NCBI RefSeq assembly: GCF_001273845.1
Contig: NZ_JHBW01000110.1
Coordinates: 1-64,000, forward strand
DNA from: Leucobacter musarum subsp. musarum
GTDB lineage: Bacteria > Actinomycetota > Actinomycetes > Actinomycetales > Microbacteriaceae
Direction of reading: 5' to 3'
DNA length: 64,000 nt
The translations under genes and the position numbers were made by a program. The stretch's first letter is position 1. Each line of letters begins with the position of its first letter. Of the stretch, positions 36,872 to 43,932 are shown one piece after another. Under the pieces are notes generated by a model, which was not told the DNA's origin, did no database searches, and saw only the letters and a program-made list of their open reading frames with translations.

Positions 36872-36909
36872 TGAGGGTGGGTTGCTCCGAATGGAGCAGC
36901 CCACTCTCA
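36872..36909. terminator. Inverted repeat between convergent SLH and acyltransferase genes
   Basis: Positions 36872-36888 pair with 36893-36909 over 17 bases with two G-U wobbles and a tight 4-base loop. The right arm includes the stop codon of the acyltransferase. Confidence 0.6.
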
Positions 36910-39039
36910 CTCGGTGAAGCCGGCGAATGCGGCGTCGAGTTCTCGACCGAGCACCGGTGACAGCGACTTCGTGTAGACGAGGCTGAGATGGTTTTCGTCG
37001 ATGTAGACGCTGACGTTGCCGATGACCGCGGGGCAGATGCCATCGGGGCAGTAGTAGCGGCTCAGGTCGATCGTGGCGACACTGTCGCTGACGAGGGCTG
37101 CGGCCGGATTCTCCGCAGCGAGCGCCTGGCCCTCAGCGACCGAGCACCCGGAGTCGATGTCGGTGGAGCGTTCCGCGCACTGATACGCGTTGAACGTGAA
37201 TCTCGGGTTGTCGCGGATCAGCACGACCGGAATGTCTGATTCGCTGAGCCGCTCGACCGCCGTGTCGACGCCCTCGAGCACCTGCTCGCTCTCGCCGGCG
37301 TCGGCATCGGCATCGCGATCCGTCGGCATCGTCTCGGTGCCGATCGTGATCACCGCATCGGGCTGAATCTCTTCGATCAGTCCCAGCACCTCGTCGTTCC
37401 AGTCGTGGCACTGCTGGCTGTAGAAGATGCCACGATCTTCGTCGACCTCGCGCACTCCGAATGCGCAGGCGGCGTAGAGAAATGAAATCGCTCGCCAACC
37501 TCGTGCATCGGCCGCAACCTCCAACGGCACTTGCATCTGCTGCGCGTGCGAATTGCCGACGATGACCACGGTCTTCTTCGCATCGTCGGGGTCCATGCCG
37601 TTGTCCCAGCACAGCTCGACGGGGTCGGGCAGCTCGATCACGCTGCCGTCGCGGCAGTCGTGACGCATGCTGCCCCACTGCGTTGCGACCTCGGAGGCGA
37701 GTGGGCGTCGGGGGGCATCGGGATCCTCACCGCCGGCCCAATCGTCGAACAGTATGGCGGCGCCGGGGTTGCGCAGATCGAGCACATCGGCCGAAGCCGC
37801 CTCGATCGCCGCGAGGTCGGCTGCCGCCTGCTGTTGGGCTTGGCGTTGCAGCCCGAACACCGGCCCGACGACGAGCGCCATCGAGAGCACAATGATGCCG
37901 AAGCCGCGCCAACTCGAACGGTCGATCCAGGGGCTGCGGTGCAGCGGGGCGTCGACGAGTCGGGTGAGGATCATCGCCGCGGTAATCGCGATCGCGATGA
38001 TGATGAGTCCCTCGACGAAGTTCAGCGGTTCGCCGTCGCGCGCGACGAGCACGTAGACGAGCAGCGGCCAGTGCACGAGGTACAGGGCGTATGAGCTCTT
38101 GCCGAGGGCGAGTACGGGCCGCTGTTCGAGGAGCATGGCTGGGCCGAAGCGCCGATCCTCACCCGCTCCTGACACGATGACCGCAGCCACGCTGAGCACG
38201 GGCCACAGGGCGAGGTAACCGGGGAACCCTCCGCGCACGTCGAGCACCAGCCCGCAGGCGACGAGCGCGACCAACCCGACCCATCCGATGACGGCGCGCG
38301 GGATCGCCGGGAGTGTGAGCCGGTGCAGCCCGATGGCGAGGAGCGACCCGGCGGCGAACTCCCACAGACGCGCTGCAGTGTTGAAGTAGGCGAACGCCTG
38401 TTCCGTCGAAGTCGTGTACACGGAGTAGGCGAGTGACACGGCGAAGACGAGGCCGAACACGACGGCACCGATGCGTCGCGGGCTCACTCGGCCGCGCAGC
38501 GCCTTCGCGGTCAGCGCGATCACGAGGAAGAGCAGCGGCCACAGAATGAACACTTGACCCTGCACCGAGAGTGACCAGAAATGCTGCAGGGGGCTCGCGA
38601 GTGAGGAGTTCGCGTAGTAGTCGACGGCCTCGGCGGCGAGCAACCAGTTCTCGACGTAGAAGACCGCGGCCCAAGCGTGGTTCCAGAGCGCGGCATGCAC
38701 CGAGGCGGGGAGCACCCAGAGCCCCACCAGCACCGTCGCCAGAATGGTGATCGCTGCCGCCGGCAGCATGCGCTTGAAATTGCGGATCCACTGGTAGACG
38801 ACTCGTACGCGACCCTGCGTTTCGAGGCGCCGCATGAGCGAACCGGTCAGCAGGAACGCGGAAATCATGAGGAAGGCGTCGACGCCACCAGAGACGCGGC
38901 CGAACCAGACGTGATAGACCACGACGAGCAGCACCGCGATCGCGCGCAACCCGTCGATGTCATACCGGTATCGGGCGACGTCAGTGGCTTGGGGTGAAGC
39001 GGCGGTCTCAGTCTGCATTCGCATCGTTTGTTCGTGCAT
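36907..39039 (-). CDS. OafA-type membrane acyltransferase with SGNH domain
   Basis: A 710-residue membrane O-acyltransferase. Ten or so transmembrane helices (about 15-395) carry the acyltransferase-3 landmarks YDIDGLRAIAVLLVVVYHV and HFWSLSVQGQVFILWP. A C-terminal extracytoplasmic SGNH domain (450-710) has the Ser block VVIVGNSHAQQMQ and a late Asp-x-x-His-type DENHLS. The usual GDSH is GNSH here. Such enzymes acetylate or otherwise acylate exported polysaccharides. With the neighbouring locus, the wall polymer is the likely target. I start at ATG 39039; ATGs at 39024 and 39018 are alternatives. Confidence 0.85.
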   Translation of the reverse strand: MHEQTMRMQTETAASPQATDVARYRYDIDGLRAIAVLLVVVYHVWFGRVSGGVDAFLMISAFLLTGSLMRRLETQGRVRVVYQWIRNFKRMLPAAAITILATVLVGLWVLPASVHAALWNHAWAAVFYVENWLLAAEAVDYYANSSLASPLQHFWSLSVQGQVFILWPLLFLVIALTAKALRGRVSPRRIGAVVFGLVFAVSLAYSVYTTSTEQAFAYFNTAARLWEFAAGSLLAIGLHRLTLPAIPRAVIGWVGLVALVACGLVLDVRGGFPGYLALWPVLSVAAVIVSGAGEDRRFGPAMLLEQRPVLALGKSSYALYLVHWPLLVYVLVARDGEPLNFVEGLIIIAIAITAAMILTRLVDAPLHRSPWIDRSSWRGFGIIVLSMALVVGPVFGLQRQAQQQAAADLAAIEAASADVLDLRNPGAAILFDDWAGGEDPDAPRRPLASEVATQWGSMRHDCRDGSVIELPDPVELCWDNGMDPDDAKKTVVIVGNSHAQQMQVPLEVAADARGWRAISFLYAACAFGVREVDEDRGIFYSQQCHDWNDEVLGLIEEIQPDAVITIGTETMPTDRDADADAGESEQVLEGVDTAVERLSESDIPVVLIRDNPRFTFNAYQCAERSTDIDSGCSVAEGQALAAENPAAALVSDSVATIDLSRYYCPDGICPAVIGNVSVYIDENHLSLVYTKSLSPVLGRELDAAFAGFTE

Positions 39040-39049
39040 TCTTCTCGGC

Positions 39050-39080
39050 TGTGACGGGCGATCGCCCCGGTCACACCCTA
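39050..39080 (-). promoter_or_regulatory. Promoter and operator-like palindrome of the acyltransferase gene
   Basis: On the minus strand TAGGGT (39080-39075) could be the -10. Directly downstream lies a near-perfect palindrome (39050-39075: TGTGAC and GTCACA around GGGCGATCGCCC). A protein bound there would block transcription start. Confidence 0.45.
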
Positions 39081-39156
39081 GCGGAAGGGGCAAATCGGCG
39101 TCGGGTGGATCGGAGCCGCGCACGCGAGGCGCGTAGCGATATCGCGAAGTTCAACC

Positions 39157-39162
39157 TACTGT
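39157..39162 (+). promoter_or_regulatory. -10 box TACTGT of third SLH gene, leaderless start
   Basis: TACTGT lies 7 bases before ATG 39170. It sits inside an inverted repeat, GTTCAAC-CTACT-GTTGAAG (39149-39167), which could be an operator over the promoter. Confidence 0.4.
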
Positions 39163-39169
39163 TGAAGTC

Positions 39170-41014
39170 ATGTCGGGGGGAATGAAAACGGGAGTGCGCG
39201 CAGCACTGCTCGTCACACTATCGTTTGCGCTGCTCTTTCAGGGCGGTGCGGCGTTCGCCGACCCTGCCCCGAGCCCGGTGACCCCCGAGCCCACGGTATC
39301 CGTCGATGCCGCGGCAGATACAGACGATGCGGGATCAGCCGACGCCTCGGGATCCTCAACTGCTGCTGACGATTCAGCGAATGCCGACAGCTCCGCAACG
39401 AGTGGTGCCGAGACCTCGTCTGAAGCCGATGCGAGTGCCGGGTCTGAGGCGAATACCGACGCCTCCGGGGCCGACTCCGAGGGCGGCACGACAGCAGACG
39501 GCTCGAGTTCAGCCGCAGAGGCCGACGCCGGAGCCGACGGAGACGACGCCGCGGCGCAGACAGATTCTGACGCCGACGCACAAGCTGACCCGACCCCGTC
39601 GCCGACCGAGCAGAGCACGCCGACCCCATCAGATCTGCCCGACGAAGCGATCGATGAGAGCTTGGGGAACGAACGCTCGCTGCGCTCTCTCGCGGCATCG
39701 ACGTCACTCTCGAACGGCTTCAACGCCGGCTACATTGTCTCCGATCAGAACTTCTACAACGGTTCCGGGATGTCGACATCTCAGATCCAGACCTTCCTGA
39801 ACCAGAAGGTCGGCCGCTGCACAATTGGCGACCCAGGTCGTGCACCAGGTTCTGCTTGGGGAAATACGACGATCGCCTGGTCATGCCTGAACGGAGCCAA
39901 GTGGACGACGTCGAATCGCGCCTCGAACTCGTATTGCAAAGCTGTTTCCGGTGGGTCGCAGCAGTCGTCTGCAGCGATCATCTCGAAGATCGCCAGTGCG
40001 TGCGGCATTAGCCCGCAGGTGCTGCTGATCACCCTCGAGAAAGAGCAGAGCCTCATCTCGGATACGTGGCCCACGGCACGCCAGTTCGATGTGGCGACCG
40101 GGTACGGTTGCCCCGACACCGGGCCCAACTACTCAGCGAACTGTAACCCGGCTTATCTCGGGTTCCCGAGCCAGGTGTATTACGCCGCTTGGCAGCTGAA
40201 GGTCTATAAGGCCAACCCTGGCAACTACAACTACGCGCCCTACCGCACGAATACGATTCAGTGGCACCCGAACCCGGGCTGCGGCACGTCGCAGGTCTAC
40301 ATCGAGAATTACGCAACCGCGGCGCTGTACATCTACACGCCGTACCGCCCGAATCAGGCCGCGCTCAACGCGGGTTGGGGCACGGGTGACGCATGCTCGA
40401 GCTACGGTAACCGCAACTTCTATCAGTTCTACAAAGCGTGGTTCGGTACGCCGAATTCGGCCTTCCCGGATGTGCCTCCCAGTCACCAGTTCTTCACGGA
40501 GATCCAGTGGATGGCCTCTACGGGTCTATCAACTGGCATCAAGACGTCTGACGGCCGCGTCATCTACCAACCCAAGGGCGCGGTGACGCGTGAGGCGATG
40601 GCGGCGTTCCTCTACCGCATGGAGGGTGCGAGCTACACCGCGCCGAAGAAATCGCCGTTTGCTGATGTGCAGCCGGGTGACAAGTTCTACCGCGAGATCA
40701 CATGGATGTACGCGAAGGGCTACTCGACGGGCATCAAGCAGAACGGTGTGCTCGTCTACGCTCCGAAGAATTCGGTCAGTCGTGAGGCGATGGCGGCCTT
40801 CATTTACCGCATCCAGGGCGGCAAGTACACAGGCCCCGCCAAGTCGCCCTTTGCCGACATGCAGCGCGGAGACAAGTTCTACAACGAGGTCACCTGGATG
40901 TACGCGCGCGGCTACGCAACTGGAATCAACCAGGGCGGTACCCGGGTGTACGCCCCGAAGAACTCGGTCAGCCGTGAGGCAATGGCAGCGTTTATCTACC
41001 GTCTCAGTCGCTGA
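39170..41014 (+). CDS. Secreted SLH protein with lysozyme-like domain
   Basis: A 614-residue exported protein. The signal peptide is MKTGVRAALLVTLSFALLFQ, cleaved near AFA/DP. An Asp/Ala/Ser/Thr linker (25-165) follows. The conserved domain at about 178-425 (AGYIVSDQNFYNGSGMSTSQIQ...KISSACGISPQVLL-like...YGNRNFYQFYKAWFG) is known to me from many actinobacterial secreted proteins. Glu290 and Glu292 in TLEKEQSL after a short helix recall lytic transglycosylases. Three SLH domains lie at 430-614. The conserved cysteines suggest disulphides. It may remodel peptidoglycan at the wall surface. ATG 39170 agrees with a leaderless promoter; ATG 39182 is the alternative. Confidence 0.75.
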   Translation: MSGGMKTGVRAALLVTLSFALLFQGGAAFADPAPSPVTPEPTVSVDAAADTDDAGSADASGSSTAADDSANADSSATSGAETSSEADASAGSEANTDASGADSEGGTTADGSSSAAEADAGADGDDAAAQTDSDADAQADPTPSPTEQSTPTPSDLPDEAIDESLGNERSLRSLAASTSLSNGFNAGYIVSDQNFYNGSGMSTSQIQTFLNQKVGRCTIGDPGRAPGSAWGNTTIAWSCLNGAKWTTSNRASNSYCKAVSGGSQQSSAAIISKIASACGISPQVLLITLEKEQSLISDTWPTARQFDVATGYGCPDTGPNYSANCNPAYLGFPSQVYYAAWQLKVYKANPGNYNYAPYRTNTIQWHPNPGCGTSQVYIENYATAALYIYTPYRPNQAALNAGWGTGDACSSYGNRNFYQFYKAWFGTPNSAFPDVPPSHQFFTEIQWMASTGLSTGIKTSDGRVIYQPKGAVTREAMAAFLYRMEGASYTAPKKSPFADVQPGDKFYREITWMYAKGYSTGIKQNGVLVYAPKNSVSREAMAAFIYRIQGGKYTGPAKSPFADMQRGDKFYNEVTWMYARGYATGINQGGTRVYAPKNSVSREAMAAFIYRLSR

Positions 41015-41040
41015 GTGCACGCCGCGGCGTGCACTCAGCG
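41009..41040. terminator. 32-base perfect palindrome between convergent genes
   Basis: The 16-base half CGCTGAGTGCACGCCG is followed immediately by its exact complement. It includes the stop codon of the SLH gene and stops two bases before the end of the GT2-TagF gene. It likely ends transcription from both sides. Confidence 0.65.
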
Positions 41041-41041
41041 T

Positions 41042-43729
41042 TCAGTGGCTGAGCGCGTGCGCGGAACGTCCTTCAGTCGCAGTGATCGGCTGGAGGCGCT
41101 CTTCGATCGCCGCGACGACACGGGCGCTTGCGCCTGAGTCGTGGAAGGCGTAGAGGCGTTCGATTCGATCTCGATAGTCGGGGAGCTCCGGGAGGGAGTC
41201 GTCGACCAACTGCTGGAGCGCGGTGACGGCGCTGTCGAGCGTCTCGCGAACCGGGCCGAAGCCATCGCGCTCGTAATCGAAGTATCCCGGCGAACCGATG
41301 TGGTTGCCCGCAAAGAACGTGTCACGGTCGAACTGGAAGTACAGGGTCGGTGCGCCGCAAAAGGCTCCCTCGAACGCCTGCGATGAATAGTCCGTCACGA
41401 CAACATCGGCTCCCGCGAGCAATTCCTGCACATCGTCGCCGAGATACGACAGACGACGCATGCCGTCGGGTAGCTGGAGATCGGTCCAATGCTTGTCAAT
41501 TCCCGGGTGCGGCAGCAATACAACATCGACATCTGTGCGTTGCGAGAGCGCTACGACGGTGTCGCTGTGTAGAAAGCGAAGCCAGTTCTGCACGAAATCC
41601 GATTCGTAGAAGCCGGCCGTAAGTGCATTTTCGGCGCCCTCGGTGAGCCCCGCAAGATAGTTGCGCCATGTGGGCATGATGACCACTCGACGCGGCGCAC
41701 CACTGCCCGTGCGCTCCTGCGAAAGCCTGAAGAGCCGGTCATGACGTGGCATGCCGGTGAGGGTGACCTCACGATCTGAGAGATCGTAGGGGCTGCCATC
41801 GGCCACAATCGATTGATGCTCGGCCAGGGTGGAGGTGACCAGATGGTCAATATTCTTGATGTTCCACCACCGGTGGAGTCGAACCTGGGTGACGCCATGC
41901 TGCAAGAACGAATACGTCCAGGTCTTTGGCAAGAACTCTTTCGGGAACGGACGCACGATGTACTGGTCAATCATGGACGAAGTGAGCACCCGAGCCTCTT
42001 TCATGAGGCAGAAGTGTCGCCAACTGCCATGGGCGACGAGGCGAAATCCATCCGCACGGAGCCGAGCGAAATCAGGTGAGGATCGGTCAATGACGAACCA
42101 GGCGTTAATGTCTGGACGTTCGCTCGCAATGAAGCGGTAGAGTGCTTCCGCGTTATCGTTGGCCTGCGTGTTGCGATCGATAAGTACCCAGGCATCTGCA
42201 AACTTTTTCCGGAGCCCGATGTACCCGCCGACGCGGTACGCCAGCGCGAGACGGCGCCGCTGATTTCTAGAGTCTCGCTTCGTCTTCTCAATCTGAAGTG
42301 CCGCACGATGCGCGTGCTCGTCTCGTAGCGTCATCGATTGAGTACCTGGCTTGGGGAGCGAAGGCGGTACTTTTTTCAGGAGTCGGCCAGCTTTCCGAGC
42401 CGTGAGTGCTTTCTCACCGAAAGCAAATGTCAATCCGGGACTCGTGCCTCGAACGTTCAGATTCTCCAGACGATGCGCGATGCCTGAGGTGCGTATCCAG
42501 AGAATATGTTCGTAGATCCATATCTGGTCGAAGAACAGGACCGCTCGCGTTTTCGCGAAGCCCACCTGAACAGGTTTGCCATCGTCGAAGACTTCGGCTG
42601 TTGCCTTGGCGTCAGCTGAGTGGAACACGATCTTCTGGAGCCCGCGAACCTCGTCATGTTCGCGGAGGATTGCGACGTGGGTAACACCTTCCGGCGATGC
42701 CGCGTATTCCCAAGCAGTCCGAATGTCTACGGGAACGTTGATAACTCGGAAGGTCTGCACGTTGCGCAAGCCAACTCGGCGAAGTGCTTCGCGAGTGAGG
42801 TCGTGTAGTTGGTGCTGCTGAGTATCCGAAATGCTGAAAACGGTCGATCGTATCTGCGTGTACTGAACGAAAAGCCACCACATGTCGTAAAGAATCAGAC
42901 TTCCGAGCCAAGCTGGGCAGTCGTTATTGACGCGATCGAGCAGATCGAAGTACGCGACTTCGATGACATTGATGTACTTCGTGAAATTCAGTACCGACGT
43001 GAGTGAGCCTTCGCGAGCACGGTATCGATAGTGCGCGTTCGGCAGCAGCTGGTAACGAGGAGTCTCGAGAGTCAGGAGATAGCGAGCGATGAAATGGGCG
43101 TCTTCGAATCCCTGCCGTAGACGCTCGTCAAAGCTCAATGCATACTTGCGAATTCGAGATACTCGGAATGCTGCCATCCCGGCATGGAGGTGAATTTTCT
43201 CCGGGGTCTCAAGGAGATCGACAACCGAGTTGCTTTCAAGTTTTGCGAACCGGAAGTCGAGCGGGTGGTGGGTGAGCTCGCCATCGCTACGAAGACGCAC
43301 CATACGCGTGACGTGCATGTCGATCTCCGGAGATGCGGCGATCGCCGCCAGAATCTCGGAGAAGTAGTTCGATGACAGTTCATCGTCGGGGCCGGAGTAA
43401 CTCACCCAGTCGGCCCGAGCGAGGTCGGTGCCCTGGTTCAACGCACCGCTGACCCCACGGTTCGGCTGCACGGCGAGTACGACGGGGAAGTCGGTCGAAC
43501 GCATCCACTCGGCAACGATGCGCTCCGAGTCATCTGGCGATCCGTCGTTCACGAAAATCAATTCGACCGCGCCGTGTTCGCAGTCTTGGGCATCGAGGCT
43601 GCGCAGCAGCACCGGAAGGTACGTCGCGACGTTGTAGCAAGGAACCACCAGAGAGAGGCTGGGGTGATCACCGTTCCCGAGGCCGTTGGTATGGATTTGT
43701 GCGGTTTCCTGTGGTGCGTGGTGCGTCAC
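41042..43729 (-). CDS. GT2 glycosyltransferase fused to CDP-glycerol glycerophosphotransferase (TagF-like)
   Basis: An 895-residue bifunctional enzyme for a teichoic-acid-like polymer. The GT2 domain (about 20-250) has LSLVVPCYNVATYLPVLL and the acidic SYSGPDDE. A middle region follows, then a TagF domain (about 520-890) with the catalytic His611 in LQHGVTQ, MPTWRNYLAG and the CDP-binding VTDYSS. The GTG at 43729 has AAGGA 7 bases upstream; a longer frame to 43852 lacks such a site. The gene is clearly poorer in G+C (about half in sampled lines) than its surroundings, suggesting transfer. A Pho-box-like pair abuts its -10. Confidence 0.85.
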   Translation of the reverse strand: MTHHAPQETAQIHTNGLGNGDHPSLSLVVPCYNVATYLPVLLRSLDAQDCEHGAVELIFVNDGSPDDSERIVAEWMRSTDFPVVLAVQPNRGVSGALNQGTDLARADWVSYSGPDDELSSNYFSEILAAIAASPEIDMHVTRMVRLRSDGELTHHPLDFRFAKLESNSVVDLLETPEKIHLHAGMAAFRVSRIRKYALSFDERLRQGFEDAHFIARYLLTLETPRYQLLPNAHYRYRAREGSLTSVLNFTKYINVIEVAYFDLLDRVNNDCPAWLGSLILYDMWWLFVQYTQIRSTVFSISDTQQHQLHDLTREALRRVGLRNVQTFRVINVPVDIRTAWEYAASPEGVTHVAILREHDEVRGLQKIVFHSADAKATAEVFDDGKPVQVGFAKTRAVLFFDQIWIYEHILWIRTSGIAHRLENLNVRGTSPGLTFAFGEKALTARKAGRLLKKVPPSLPKPGTQSMTLRDEHAHRAALQIEKTKRDSRNQRRRLALAYRVGGYIGLRKKFADAWVLIDRNTQANDNAEALYRFIASERPDINAWFVIDRSSPDFARLRADGFRLVAHGSWRHFCLMKEARVLTSSMIDQYIVRPFPKEFLPKTWTYSFLQHGVTQVRLHRWWNIKNIDHLVTSTLAEHQSIVADGSPYDLSDREVTLTGMPRHDRLFRLSQERTGSGAPRRVVIMPTWRNYLAGLTEGAENALTAGFYESDFVQNWLRFLHSDTVVALSQRTDVDVVLLPHPGIDKHWTDLQLPDGMRRLSYLGDDVQELLAGADVVVTDYSSQAFEGAFCGAPTLYFQFDRDTFFAGNHIGSPGYFDYERDGFGPVRETLDSAVTALQQLVDDSLPELPDYRDRIERLYAFHDSGASARVVAAIEERLQPITATEGRSAHALSH

Positions 43730-43773
43730 GTGCGTGTCCTTGGGTTGCTTGCTCGGCTGGGCGATCCTCAAAA

Positions 43774-43798
43774 ATTCTAACTTGAACACAGAATGAAC
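43774..43798 (-). promoter_or_regulatory. Pho-box-like pair abutting the -10 of the GT2-TagF gene
   Basis: On the minus strand GTTCATT (43798-43792), CTGT, GTTCAAG (43787-43781) are followed after one base by TAGAAT (43779-43774), a good -10. The box would overlap the polymerase -35/-10 contacts, which suggests repression rather than activation. Confidence 0.5.
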
Positions 43799-43932
43799 CG
43801 CGGGGAGTCGCCGAGCCTGGGCGCTCTCGACGGGTCGCCAGCTCGGGCGCACGAGTCAGCACTATCGTGGGTTTCAGGCGCCTGAGCAGTGCGCTGGGCG
43901 CGAGGGCGCCGACTCTGCAGAAAGGTCGCGCA

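Noticed and set aside
39149-39167. Pho box before the third SLH gene
   Set aside because: GTTCAAC is present, but the second copy is inverted rather than direct and is not on the 11-base period.
41042-43729. Mobile element carrying the low-GC gene
   Set aside because: No transposase, integrase, tRNA or target duplication is visible at its borders; only the base composition suggests transfer.
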